Source: Rosa chinensis (Eukaryota > Streptophyta > Magnoliopsida > Rosales > Rosaceae). Taken from it: a stretch of 64,000 bases of DNA. Location of the stretch: assembly GCF_002994745.2 (NCBI RefSeq), contig NC_037091.1:9982501-10046500 (forward strand), in the 5' to 3' direction. Of this stretch, positions 35,890 to 47,995 are shown piece by piece. Under the pieces are notes generated by a model. The model was not told the DNA's origin and did no database searches. It saw only the letters and a program-made list of their open reading frames with translations. Position 1 is the stretch's first letter; each line of letters begins with the position of its first letter. The translations under genes and the position numbers were made by a program.

Positions 35890-37021
35890 TTCGCGTCAAG
35901 CCCCAATGGTCTTTGGTATTGCTACAAAGATATCCCTACATGTAATGTAAGTATATATCTCTATGTCCCTCGTTTTTTTCTTTGCTGAAAATTGATCCCC
36001 TTAATATGAACGTTAAGAAATTGATGGAGTTGATCATGTAATTATGTGTTCATCTAGGTTGCATAACATGCCTTCTCCCATACGTCACCTTCGGCCGAAT
36101 TGCAGATATGGTAGATAAAGGACGAAGTTGTAAGTCTCGTATCATATATTCACATACAGATTCTCTATATTTGTTTCCAGATCATTAGATTGACTATATA
36201 TACTTGAATTTATAATTAGAACTAAAAATAAAGTAGGGAACATAAATGAGATGGAATGAGCCTAATTAGGGATTCATGCTCTGGGCCAATGGACCTTTGG
36301 TGCCTATAGATTCACTACATATACTAGACATCCAAATTTAGAACCATACATAAAGCAGGGGAAAAAATCAAACAAAAATGAGAAAAAAATGAGAGCCAAT
36401 TTTAATGGATTCTTGGTACATGTAATAGTCGGCCCTAGGTGGCCTCATTATTAGCCAAATCTTCGTATTGCATTTTCGTTCCGGACAATACCGCATTAAT
36501 TTAGATCTTATTACATTGAAACAACCAGTAGGCAATAAATCATTTGATAAACAAAACACGCGCGTAACATAAGACTATCTAATGTGTAGTCGCAAAAATT
36601 AACTAGAGAAAATTGTATTGCTATATCATATTAATGGAGCTTGTAAATGGTGCTTAGCATGCTTTAACCAAGGCTGCGTGTATGGGTTGATGATGGTTCA
36701 ATACTTCAATGTCAATGGCTCTATTCATGCATCTATACAGAGAAGCTGCGCAAAAAATTCTGTTTACCGGACCAGCCTTGTTGTGATTGTTGCGTGCATT
36801 TCAGCTGCGAATTATGTGCCCTTTGTCAAGAGCACGCCGAGCTCAAAGCTAGAGGTTTTGATCCCTCCAAAGGTATATATGTGCAATTCTTCATTAATCA
36901 ATATACCATTGTAATCATGTATCTGTGAATTTTGTTATTAACTACATTATGTTGCCTTAATGTAGGTTGGAGTGGGCGACCAAATGCCCTTCCAAAGATG
37001 CATTTCTCCATGTTTAAATAA
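35890..37021 (+). pseudogene. PLAC8-domain gene remnant (FW2.2 / plant cadmium resistance-like)
   Basis: PLAC8 proteins are small Cys-rich membrane proteins linked to cell number and metal export. Pieces in order: to 35946, GLWYCYKDIPTCN before a GTAAGT donor (equivalent to WSTGLCDCF.D...C); 36058-36129, CITCLLPYVTFGRIADMVDKG after an AG and before GT (shown here in part: VTFGRIADMVDKG); a piece ending at 36872, [18 protein letters not shown] then [20 protein letters not shown]; 36966-37021, GWSGRPNALPKMHF and a stop. The last intron splits a Gly codon correctly. The first junction is out of frame, no start Met is found, and the second membrane stretch (CIYSCFY) is damaged, so it is probably dead. 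Confidence 0.78.
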
Positions 37022-37594
37022 ATAAAAAAATTAAAAAAAGCATGGAGCTACAGGACCCTCCGGAGGAACAAACAAATAACTTTGTTTGAGTAGTAAATTA
37101 AGTCATTTTCAATTTGTGAAAAAATTTTAAACGCCACCTTGTGATGTGGTTTCATTCAGACATAACATGCAGCTTAGCTATATGTACTACTTGCAGAATA
37201 AGATAATCTCTGTAAAAAATCAATCGAATCGGAAATCATTAATTATTTAATTGAATCAAACAAATGGATGGTTCTAGCAATACTTACTACTATTTTTTTT
37301 TAATTGTTCAATCACACGGTGTCCTCAAAGACTTCCTAGGCCCAGAGACTAATCTGTGCTCGAGAGATCTTACTTACTACTATTATGATGAACCGTCTAT
37401 GTATTTCATAGAAATGAAAAACTAAAAGGTCTTCAATTTGATTGATTTTTTACAAAGCTAATTTTTGTATTACGCTATACAACATGAATGGTTGGATTAT
37501 AAAATTATAAAGTTATTATGCGTTAATTACAAGAGATGGTGAATACGTGCATTCACCCAAGAGGTGAACCTAAGAATTGTCCATTAATGAGTAT
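37022..37594. other. Intergenic, nothing recognised
   Basis: AT-rich DNA between the PLAC8 remnant and the CACTA element. Confidence 0.6.
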
Positions 37595-37614
37595 CTACAC
37601 TACACCAATTTTTC

Positions 37615-38195
37615 AATCAGACAACACATATCAGACGACAGCAAATATTTTAACTGTCGTCTGAAATAATCAGACAACAGCAAAAAAATATATGTCGTCT
37701 GAATTTTCGAATCCAACGACAGTTATTACTTGGCTCTTGTGCAATTACTTTTCAGACAATGGTTGATATAATAGATGTTGTCTGAATGGATCAATTCAGA
37801 CAACAGTTATTATTTCAATGTTGTCCAAGGTTTATTCAGACAATGGTTGATTTTTGATGTTGTCTGAATGGATCAATTCAGACAACAGTTATTATTTCAA
37901 TGTTGTCCAAGGTTTATTCACACAATGGTTGATTTTTGATGTTGTCTGAATGGCAATTCAGACAATAGTTATTATTTCAATGTTGTCCAAGGTTTATTCA
38001 GACAATGGTTGATTTTTGATGTTGTCTGATTGTTCAATCACACAACTGTTATTCATTGTCTATTGTGCAATAACTTTTAAGTCAATACTTGCTAAAAAGA
38101 TATTGTCTGATTTGGTTTCACACAACTGTTTTTATTCATCTGTTGTCACATTATCATCAGACAATGCACCCTAAATGCTGTTGTCTGAAGTTAGA
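37615..38195. repeat. Left subterminal repeats of the CACTA element
   Basis: At least fifteen copies in either orientation of tcagacaaca(g) or its inverse. Within it, a ~67-bp unit (cagacaatggttgatttttg ... ttgtccaaggtttatt) is repeated three to four times between 37750 and 38030. Confidence 0.9.
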
Positions 38196-38636
38196 TTCCC
38201 CTAGGCCTCATCATATGGCCCTTGGGCCCTAAGCCCGCCCGGCCCTAAAATTTATATTTTATTTTTGTTATTTTCTATTACATGTGTTATATGTATAAAA
38301 CTATGGAAGTGTAGAAAATTATTTCAATCTGCCATATTAGGAAATGAGTCTTTTAAATTGAGCCATATTTTGAGAAGAAAAATAATAATTTTTTTTAAAG
38401 AATTAACCGTTAATTCGGCAAAAATGCCGCCGTTTTAATATAATCTTATGGGTATTTTAATATTTACCAATAATTATTGTTAACTAATTAACTGTAATAA
38501 TTACAAAGCTATTATTTCAAATTGGACAATATATTCATGTAATACCAATTTTGAAATAAATCAAGTAATCAACATAACTAAAAATAATCAATTGGTCAAG
38601 TTGAAACCTTTTTACCAATGTAATGTTAACTTCTTA

Positions 38637-41600
38637 ATGAGCAAAATGGAGGACGAAATGAAATTTTTTAAAATGCACCGCTGGATGTTATTTGCATATG
38701 AATATATGTTAGTGGTAGAAATTTCAGCAATTTCCTCCTCATTTTGGACCTTGATCTACCCGGTCAACTCAATACCCTAAATAGAACATAAAACAAATAT
38801 GCTCTTAACCGGTCCTTGGCATTTCACTTTTTTCGATCTTTCATCTCCCACACTCTCATGGGTAGGGGGTCTACTTACGGATGTCAAAATTCCGCAACGT
38901 TTGTCCGCGCATGGTACCGCTCCCCTTAGGGAAGTTTGCTCGTGCAAAGTGTTGACCGCTCCGTTAGGTGGCTTATTCACGGCGGATTGGCCTAATTTCT
39001 TTACACAATACCTATCACTATTGTATAAACATATAAGAATTTTCCGATTGATCGATTTTCATTTCAAAATTTTTGGATCGCACATAATTCTTATATGTCT
39101 TGTAATGTAGTATAACTAGTTTATTAGGCTTGTTACCCTCATGAGCAAAATGGGGGACAAAATTGAATTTTTTAAAATGAACCGCTGGATGTTGTTTTCA
39201 TATGAATATATGTTAGTGGTAGAAATTTCAGCAATTTCCGCATTCGGTTGGACCTCGATCTACCCGGTCAACTCAACACCCTAAATAGAACATAAAACAA
39301 ATATGCTCTTAACCGGTCCTTGGCAATTCACTTTTTTTCGATCTTTCAGCTCCCACACTCTCATGGGTAGGGGGTCTACTTACGGATGTCAAAATTCCGC
39401 AACGTTTGTCCGCGCATGGTGCCGCTCCCCTTAGGGAAGTTTGCTTGTGCAAAGCGCTGACCGCTCCGTTAGGTGCCTTATTAACGGCAGATCGGCCTAA
39501 TTTCTTTACACAATACCTATCACTATTGTATAAACATATAAGAATTTTCCGATTGATCGATTTTCATTTCAAAATTTTTGGATCGCACATAATGCTTATA
39601 TGTCTTGTAATGTAGTATAACTAGTTTATTAGGCTTGTTACCCTCCATGAGCAAAATGGGGGACGAAATGGAATTTTTTAAAATGAACCGCTGGATGTTG
39701 TTTGCATATGAATATATGTTAGTGGTATAAATTTCAGCAATTTCCGCATTCGGTTGGACCTCGATCTACCCGGTCAACTCAACACCCTAAATAGAACATA
39801 AAACAAATATGCTCTTAAACGGTCCTTGGAAATTCACTTTTTTCAATCTTTCAGCTCCCACACTCTCATGGGCTGGGGGTCTACTTACGGATGTCAAAAT
39901 TCCGCAACGTTTGTCCGCATGGTGCCGCTCCCCTTAGGGAAGTTTGCTTGTGCAAAGCGTTGACCGCTCCGTTAGGTGGCTTATTCATGGCGGATCGGCC
40001 TAATTTCTTTACACAATACCTATCACTATTGTATAAACATATAAGAATTTTCCGATTGATTGATTTTCATTTTAAAATTTTTGGATCGCACATAATTCTT
40101 ATATGTCTTGTAATGTAGTATAACTAGTTTATTAGGCTTGTTACCCTCCATGAGCAAAATGGGGGACGAAATGGAATTTTTTAAAATGAACCGCTGGATG
40201 TTGTTTTCATATGAATATATGTTAGTGGTAGAAATTTCAGCAATTTCCGCATTCGGTTGGACCTCGATCTACCCGGTCAACTCAACACCCTAAATAGAAC
40301 ATAAAACAAATATGCTCTTAAACGGTCCTTGGAAATTCACTTTTTTCAATCTTTCAGCTCCCACACTCTCATGGGCTGGGGGTCTACTTACGGATGTCAA
40401 AATTCCGCAACGTTTGTCCGCATGGTGCCGCTCCCCTTAGGGAAGTTTGCTTGTGCAAAGCGTTGACCGCTCCGTTAGGTGGCTTATTCATGGCGGATCG
40501 GCCTAATTTCTTTACACAATACCTATCACTATTGTATAAACATATAAGAATTTTCCGATTGATTGATTTTCATTTTAAAATTTTTGGATCGCACATAATT
40601 CTTATATGTCTTGTAATGTAGTATAACTAGTTTATTAGGCTTGTTACCCTCCATGAGCAAAATGGGGGACGAAATGGAATTTTTTAAAATGAACCGCTGG
40701 ATGTTGTTTGCATATGAATATATGTTAGTGGTAGAAATTTCAGCAATTTCCGCATTCGGTTGGACCTCGATCTACCCGGTCAACTCAACACCCTAAATAG
40801 AACATAAAACAAATATGCTCTTAAACGGTCCTTGGAAATTCACTTTTTTCAATCTTTCAGCTCCCACACTCTCATGGGCTGGGGGTCTACTTACCGATGT
40901 CAAAATTCCGCAACGTTTGTCCGCGCATGGTGCCGCTCCCCTTAGGGAAGTTTGCTTGTGCAAAGCGTTGACCGCTCCGTTAGGTGCCTTATTAACGGCA
41001 GATCGGCCTAATTTCTTTACACAATACCTATCACTATTGTATAAACATATAAGAATCTTCCGATTGATCTATTTTCATTTCAAAATTTTTGGATCGCACA
41101 TAATCCTTATATGTCTTGTAATGTAGTATAACTAGTTTATTAGGCTTGTTACCCTCCATGAGCAAAATGGGGGACGAAATGGAATTTTTTAAAATGAACC
41201 GCTGGATGTTGTTTGCATATGAATATATGTTAGTGGTAGAAATTTCAACAATTTCCGCATTCGGTTGGAGGTCGATCTACCCGGTCAACTCAATACCCTA
41301 AATAGAACATAAAACAAATATGCTCTTAACCGGTCCTTGACAATTCACTTTTTTCGATCTTTCAGATCCCACACTCTCATGGGTAGGGAGTCTACTTACG
41401 GATGTCAAAATTCCGCAACGTTTGTCCACGCATGGTGCCGCTCCCCTTAGGGAAGTTTGCTTGTGCAAAGCGTTGACCGCTACGTTGGGCGCCTTATTCA
41501 TGGCAGATCGGCCTAATTTTTTTACGCAATACCTATCAATGTTATATAAACAAATGATAATTTTCAGATTGGTCAATTTCCATTTCAGAATTTTTGGATC

Positions 41601-41640
41601 ACATATAATCCTTATATGCCTATTAATATATACAATTAAG
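38637..41640. repeat. Six tandem copies of a ~504-bp unit
   Basis: Copies start at 38637, 39141, 39647, 40150, 40653 and 41158 (spacings 504, 506, 503, 503, 505), each with atgagcaaaatgg near its start. Copies 3 and 4 are nearly identical; the first and last are the most diverged. Every copy keeps an open frame of roughly 70-103 codons on the plus strand (for example 38799-39110, 40815-41126) containing TAPLG and NFFTQYLSLLYKHI. I do not recognise the product. Confidence 0.93.
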
Positions 41641-42250
41641 CCAATTTTTGAACCGAACCGAAAAAACCGAACTGGTCAAAACGACGTCGTTTTGACGTTT
41701 TGACTTTTACGTAACCCTAGGGGTTCCCCTACTCTCCGCATTTCAGTTTCAGTTTCTCGCTTTATCGCCTCTCTCTCTGCTCTGCCGTTTCTTTCTTCTC
41801 TCATTTCACTCTGCTTTGACCAAACACAACACCAACAAATTCAAACTCTGCTTTGCCGAGAGGTCTCCGACGTTCAGGTCCATCTCTGCTCTTACTCTTT
41901 TCTTCAATATTTGATCTCCATTTTTGGTTAATCCTTTTCTTGTTTCTCCACTGAAGATTTCAATTTTTTGTGCCATGATGTTTGTATGGGAGGTTTGCTG
42001 TATATGCTGATCTCCATCGGCGTGGTGGCCATGTCCGTTGCACTGAAGATCTCGGTTCCGCTGGCCGCAGACCTCGAGCAAGGTATGCCTCTTAGATCTA
42101 GCTTGCATTGATTTTCTGCTTCAGATCTGAAATATTTTGAAATTACTTTGTTATTTTGATGTTTTAGATTAGATTACTTGTTCGATGATATGATTCTCTG
42201 ACTTTGTTGTTTGAAACTGACTTCGTGTTCTGTTAATCTCCAGGGCAAGG
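41641..42250 (+). other. Host-like leader captured in the CACTA element
   Basis: Starts with gaaccgaaccg and a cgacgtcgtttt motif, followed by a pyrimidine-rich 5' UTR-like stretch (41715-41875) and GT-AG-like junctions. It resembles the promoter-proximal end of a housekeeping gene. Gene identity unknown. Confidence 0.45.
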
Positions 42251-42481
42251 ATGAATGGACTATCACCTCTTCATGATGCCACTGCTGTTGTAAGTTTCTT
42301 TCTTTTTATCTACTAGTTTGAATTTTCATGGGTTTGATATACAAGATGGATTAAACACTTGTTAACTAATGTACTGCCTTGAGTTCTGAACATTTAAAGA
42401 TTAACATACGGGTAGTTAATTATGTTGTGGGATTGTTATTTTTGAGATGTTTATGATGTGGGTTTTTTGTTTTTGGGTTCA

Positions 42482-43408
42482 GATTTTCATCAATGTAACC
42501 TGGGCATTGGCAGCTGCTTCTGGGAAGCAGATTTGCATATGGCTTGGCCGATTCTTTTAGCAAGGCTAATGCAATTATTACAGAGGTAGTTTTGTTTCTT
42601 GGATTTATATTCTTTAGTCCCTTACTCTCCCAAATGGTTCTGGAACATCTTATATTGATGCATGAACTTGGAACATGTTGGTTTGGAGATGACTTTGGAA
42701 GGTATTGGACCTGCAATTAATTTTTGAAAAGATGTTGCAATAAATTTCAGAGTGGGAACCGTTCCCTTATGAAAATTGCTTTGTCTTGTTAGGGAATTTA
42801 CAGCAATTGTTCTTGTCACCTTTAACTTTGACTGCTATTATAAACTTAGGTTAAAGAAATGGAAGAACTCAGGCAAGGTTACAGCATTGTTTGTCTCTCC
42901 CAGGTAATTGTAAGAACCTTTTTTTGTGGTTACTGTTTTGGAAGTAGGAACTATGCTATTCAATCTATTTGTTTGAACAATTATGAGGACAAGTTTGACG
43001 ATAGGTAGCAAGAATTTGACTAAAGAATATTGATGATGCTATGCCCTGTTGTTTAGTCTTGTTGCAAGATGACGAGGATTTCACTACGTTTTATGTTCTT
43101 AACTTTTTCTTGACTAATCCCTTTTTTTTTTTTTTTTTGGAGAAATGACTGATTTTTGGGTGATTATTGTTCTCTGGCTGTTTAGGTCTGGCAAGTCCTG
43201 GGGTTTGCTTTTATGTGATACAAATATGCAGTTGAGGCACAGAAAGCAGTTGAGTGGCTTGATGGTATGCTAATCGATTTATTATCATTACTTTATTATC
43301 TGCTGTGAAAATGCGTGGCCTTTTTGAAAGGCTTCGGAGCTATGTTAATGCCCAGGGAATGACTGGTTTTGTTGAGTCTTTGCACAGTTTAGCACAATCT
43401 CTGGGAAA
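42482..43408 (+). pseudogene. Exon fragments of an unidentified host gene inside the CACTA element
   Basis: Three exon-like plus-strand pieces with suitable borders: 42482-42585 (GSRFAYGLADSFSKANAIITE, in part, before GT), 42850-42903 (KEMEELRQGYSIVCLSQ between AG and GT), and ~43316-43408 (LFERLRSYVNAQGMTGFVES then LHSLAQSLG before GTAAG). Composition is clearly coding-like and none looks like transposase. I cannot name the family. An SC35-type piece lies between the second and third. A further exon-like piece, NVDTDPNLQHVK, is near 43520-43560. Confidence 0.5.
43186..43264 (+). pseudogene. SC35/SRSF2-like RRM exon fragment
   Basis: The string GFAFM-stop-YKYAVEAQKAVEWLDG matches the RNP1 and following helix of SC35-type splicing factors (RGFAFVRYKYADEAQKAVERLDG is the usual form, given here in part as YKYADEAQKAVERLDG). 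SC35 proteins bind exonic enhancers during spliceosome assembly. The piece lies between an AG acceptor and a GT donor. It has an in-frame TGA and a 1-base shift before GFAF. It is a captured, dead exon. Confidence 0.72.
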
Positions 43409-44639
43409 GTAAGTTTGCCATGCACAAGTATTTCCCTTTAACAAATTCTATTATTTTCAGTAATGCCTTATCCAACAGTACATATCATTCGACCTTTCTC
43501 TGCCTTCTGTAGGTTTGTGGTCCAAATGTAGATACAGACCCCAATCTTCAACATGTCAAGGTAACATTCTGGCATTTCTGAACTTCAATTTGTTTTTTTC
43601 TACTGCCCCTTGGATGTGTGATTCATTTTCAATAAGGAAATTGCAAAAGAAAAAAGTCTGCTGCCATAAATTCATTTAACAAATTCTGAAGGCCACTTCA
43701 ATGGATAATATAAATACATGTTCATCTTGTATGTTCATCATACGTGATGTTTACCTTTCCTCAATCATGATTATGCATGTGTACCTCTCCTGTATCATAT
43801 ACTAGTGAAACTTAATGGTATTCATTTGAATTGTACTCTTCTTAATTATTTCTGTTATGCTTTTGCTGTAAAATAAACCTGTGAGCCACTTATCAATTGT
43901 TGTGAAGCTTTGTTTCTCTGGTCTGTAGCTTATTGGACTTGCAAACCAAATTTTTTCTGTCCAACTAAAAGTTGCTATATTAGTTTGGTTACTGTATGTC
44001 TGTATCTGTTTTGACTTTTGATTTGAAATAATGAAATTTGGCAGTTTTGGAATTGAATAGCATCTGTTTTGGACCTTTGGTAATTTGGAACTGAGTATGA
44101 ATCAATTGATAATTTGTTTTGGACTTTGGTTACTGTCTCTAGTTTGAATAATAAAATTTGGCAGTTTTGGATGGGAATTGAATAGCATCTGTTTTGGTAA
44201 TTTGGATGGGAGTTGAATCAATTGATAATAATTGATAAGCATCTGTTTTGGTAACATGTTTTTGCTAGGTCCATTGGCAGCTACACCAAAGACTGGAAAC
44301 TCTAAGTTCCAAGTAATTTTATCTTATTTTGGAGACTTCAATCTTGTTCTTTTCTGTTGTTGTTGTATATGGAGAAGTTTAGGCATGGTTAATGCGCAAT
44401 TGAAGGCATTTTTGTTTTGGTATTTTGATGAGCCTCCTGCTAGCTAGTTTTAGTTTTTGCTTTAGTTATAGGCATGGTTAATGCAATGTGGACGCGTTTA
44501 TGTTTTCCGGCTTTATGCAGTTATAGCCACTTGGGCAATGTTAATTCTTATGTAAATGTTGGGATGAATATTGTTGATAAATGAAATGGCTTTTGGAATC
44601 AAGGATGTGTTCAATTGTACAGAATGTATGTCTTCTCTT

Positions 44640-45465
44640 ATATCTCAGACAATTCAAAACCAACAGCAAACCATTGTCTAACAAATGAACATGATGAAAA
44701 AAGAAAGAAAAATCTGTTGTCTGAATCGTCTATCTACAATAGTTATTAAACATATTCAGTTGTCTAACAAGATATAACACAAAAAAATAATAATATGTTC
44801 TGTTGTCTGATGAAAACGAAGACCGCAGAGAATTGAAAAGCTACAATTGTATGAATTGATCAACTAGTACAGCATCTTGGGAGGCCATATGGTTGAAAAG
44901 AGACTTTAAGGATCCATGAAGCAAGAAAGCTGTAGTTCAACAAAATCTCAGACAACAGTTTATTTTAGGATGCAATAGTATGAAGCAATGATACACAATG
45001 GCTTTAATAGTTTTGCTTTTGTCTTGTTCAAAGTCAGTCAATAGTATTCAATTACTTTGCAGATGTACAAGCTTCCTTCAGACAACAGTTTTTTTACAAA
45101 TCAATGTTCTTTAAATTTTGTTTACACGTCCATATTCTTCTAGGGTCTGTCAACTGAAATTACTTTGCACAACAGTTAAGTTGCCAATTGCTGTTGTTCT
45201 TCGTGGTATTCAGACAACAGACAATATAGTAGTCGCTGTTGTAGTAAACTTTATCAGACGACAGTTTTTTGGTATTATTGCTGTTGTTCTTCGTGGTATT
45301 CAGACAACAGACAATATAGTAGTCGCTGTTGTAGTAAACTTTATCAGACGACAGTTTTTTGATATTGTCTGATTATGTATCAGACGGCATTGAGATAGAC
45401 AACAGCAAACTCTATAATCAGACGACAGTGAAAAACTGTCGTCTGATTGAAAAATTGGTGTAGTA
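44640..45465. repeat. Right subterminal repeats of the CACTA element
   Basis: Many cagacaacag/ctgttgtctga words, mirroring the left end, finishing with the terminal inverted repeat. Confidence 0.88.
45187..45366. repeat. Perfect 90-bp tandem duplication in the right CACTA end
   Basis: Two adjacent 90-bp units beginning attgctgttgttcttcgtgg, identical or nearly so. Each carries several putative transposase-binding words. Confidence 0.9.
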
Positions 45466-45479
45466 CTAGTCTTGCATCA

Positions 45480-47185
45480 AATGGAATCCATACTACAAAG
45501 TGAAGGGGCGTGTTGGATTTTATGGAAGTCCTTTCCTCTGGCTTACTACAGAATAATACTGTAGGCTTCCTGAGGTGACCAGCCACCACGTATTTTCACC
45601 TATTGGGGATATCCATCTATTTATCATCATTCTCATCCAAGAAGATGGCAAGCTTTCGAATCCCAAGTATCACTTTCTTATGATGGAAGAATAAGAATGA
45701 TGCATTGCCTCGAGAAACACAAATCTCGCATAACATTACGCATCCAACAACATTTAAAGCCCTCCAAGGAGACTCAAAATTAGTTATTGACGCTGTTAAT
45801 GGACTCCACCAATCCCCTTGGAGACTGATCAAGATCATTCAAGACACAAATCTATCGCTTCAACTTTCTCGTACATTTTACTTTCAAACATGTGCTTAGA
45901 GAGTCAAACTTCGTAGCTGATATTTTTGCTAATCTAGGACATAGTTGTGTTGATAGCATTACTTGGACCAACATGTTTCCTGTTGAGGCTTCTAGAGTCT
46001 TATTATTCGACTCTATAAACTATGGTTGCCCTCGAGGCTTCCATCTCTTTTAATTTAATCTTTTTGTAAAATAAAATAAAATAATAATAATAATAATAAT
46101 AAATAAAAATTAAAAATTAAAAAATAAAAAGAACAACAACAACGACAACAACATTCAAAGCCCCCAAAAAAGGAACTATGTTCTCCAACTTGAACCACAT
46201 GCCTCTCCACCAGCTCATATAACCAATTGTATGCTACATCCTCTACTGTTTCCCCTTATCTTTGTTGCGTCAAAGAGACAGAGCCTTATGCAATCCACAG
46301 TGGAGACCCAAGTATAGAAAACATGGTTTTAAGTGACGCAACAAGTCATCATAACTCGGCCAACAGGCCCAACACCCGTGATAGACCAGATTTCATGGTT
46401 ATGCCCCTACTTCTGTAAATACAAACATTTTCATGTATGGTATTTCATTCACGCAATGTGTTCTTTCTAGCTAGAATCCCTACGAGTACAATGATAGTTA
46501 ATGGCAGATGGCACAATGGCGAAGCATGTCATTTCCTAATTTTGTTCATCTTTACGAAAACTTTTTTGTCTAGAAAACAGAAAATAAAAGAAAAATATTA
46601 GAATATATATATATATATATATATTTTTTTTTTCGTTTAATCAATGGACCAAACTACTCATTATAGTGTTATACATTGTACATTATTAAGTGTCCAATGT
46701 TCAAAGAGTCGGTTTAGAAACTACCGGTAGCATCGGCCCTTCTACACATTGAAATCTTCTCAAACAGCTCCCAACTTTCAGTCTCATTTAGTGGTGGAGC
46801 TCGACGGTGGAACCATTCATATCCGCATGCAAAGCTACTTTTTCATTGTGTGTGGTAAGTATTATCTTTCTCTTTGATTTTTCATAACAATCGAATGTAT
46901 ATTTCAAAAAGTTATAGATCTCGATTTTCTAAATGTCATCAAGGACATCAAACATTTTCTTTTATTTTGAAAACGAGAAAGTCTCCATCATATTTCATCA
47001 TCATTTAATTTTGTGATTTAACCTCTCTCTTCTCATGTAGCAGAAATAAGTTTGACATAAATCGTTGTCTCCAAAACATCTCTGACTTGATGTTGTTGAG
47101 ATATACACACCCAAGCAATACAATCCAAATGGTCCATAACCTCTTTGTGATGATAAACTTGTTTAGGAAGAGTGATCTTTCCCGA
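45480..47185 (-). pseudogene. Ancient CC-NB-ARC-LRR remnant, third cluster member
   Basis: Scattered minus-strand similarity to the two CNL loci in the same order: 3' end (45500-45545, 'gtgttggattttatggaagtcct'-type segment, shortened here), the LRR start (45615-45745), the MHD-WHD part (46175-46310), the RNBS-B/kinase-2 region (46740-46990) and up to the P-loop (47140-47185). Most LRRs are deleted and every frame is broken. It is cut by a LINE fragment at 45760-46146 and stops where a Copia LTR begins at 47186. The coiled coil is missing. This copy is much older than the 31.7-35.6 kb pseudogene. Confidence 0.83.
45760..46146 (+). mobile_element. 5'-truncated LINE (RNase H end) inserted in the CNL remnant
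   Basis: Encodes ALQGDSKLVIDAVNG, then after a shift VADIFANLGHS and DSITWTNMFPVEASRVLLFD, the end of the RNase H domain of plant L1-type ORF2. Its 3' tail is (aaaat)n(aat)n. Target-site duplication aacaacatt(t/c)aaag lies at 45746-45759 and 46147-46160, with one mismatch. CNL homology resumes on both sides. Confidence 0.85.
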
Positions 47186-47446
47186 TGTCAAGTTTGCAAG
47201 CTCACCTAATTAAATGCCGGCACTTTACACACAAGCACACAAAAGCACAACTAAAAAGGCCGAAATATTGATAGAAATGTTTAAGGATGTCGACATAATG
47301 TGTGCCTCTACAAACTAAGGTTTAGAGTTGTAATAGGAAAGTGTTCTAGGTATTCAATTGTATTCAGATTACCTTTTGTGTACCTTGTAACTCCCTATAT
47401 ACATGCTCCTATTATCAATAATAAACACAATTACAATTCTCCTACA
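47186..47446 (+). repeat. LTR of the truncated Copia
   Basis: 261 bp from tgtcaagtttgc to tctcctaca, with a 'ctatata' TATA-like word near 47394. Confidence 0.62.
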
Positions 47447-47559
47447 ACACGTTATCAGCACGATACTCTAACTCTAGCAAAAAAAAAAAAAAAAAAAAAA
47501 AAAACCTAAAAACCCTAAACAACAAATCTGCCGCAGCTTTCCAAACCCTAGCCGCAGCC

Positions 47560-47995
47560 TCCTTGGTCCTCCTGCTGCAAGGCTGCAACCCCTGCTGCCT
47601 TCCTGCTACTCCTGTCGCAAACCTGCTGCCTCCTTGCTGCAGAAACTGATGTCCAAATTGCTGCAGAAACTGCTGCCCAAACTGCTGCCAAACTGGTGCA
47701 GAAACTGCTACTTGCTGCTGTCCAAATTGCTGTAGAAACTGTTGCCCAAACTGCTCCAGAAACTGCTACTTGTTGCTGTCCAAATTGCTGCAGAAACTAC
47801 TGCCAAACTGCTGCAGCAATGGCTACTTACTGCTGTCCAAAATGCTGCAGAAACTGCTGCCCAAATTGCTGTAGAAACTGCTGCCAAACTGCTGCAGAAA
47901 CTGCTACTTGTTGCTGTCCAAATTGCTGCAGAAACTGCTGCCTAAATTGCTGCCAAACTGCTGCAGAAACTGCTTCTTGCTGCTGTCACTTATTG
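47560..47995 (+). repeat. Minisatellite tgctgcagaaactgctgcc encoding Cys-rich repeats
   Basis: Irregular copies of a 12-39 bp unit. One frame (47696-48073, 125 codons) is open and gives CCPNCCRNC-type repeats; another gives Leu/Ala/Thr repeats. More likely leader repeat DNA than a gene. Confidence 0.8.

Larger units (their letters stand above)
37598..45465. mobile_element. Non-autonomous CACTA (En/Spm-type) element, 7.9 kb
   Basis: Left end cactacaccaatttttcaat; right end is the inverse, attgaaaaattggtgtagta, with the terminal G changed to A. The 3-bp duplication cta flanks it (37595-37597, 45466-45468), as expected for CACTA elements. Both subterminal regions are dense in tcagacaacag/ctgttgtctga words, the usual transposase-binding arrangement. 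No TNPA/TNPD-type transposase is visible. The interior has six ~504-bp tandem repeats, then a host-like GC-rich leader and exon fragments. Movement would need transposase from elsewhere. Confidence 0.9.

Noticed and set aside
37615..38195. Regularly spaced short repeats resembling a CRISPR array
   Set aside because: Irregular spacing, both orientations, plant context and clear CACTA subterminal position.
38799..41703. Plus-strand frames of 69-103 codons as a tandem gene family
   Set aside because: They are in a repeat array inside a CACTA element, with no recognised domain; kept only as a finding.
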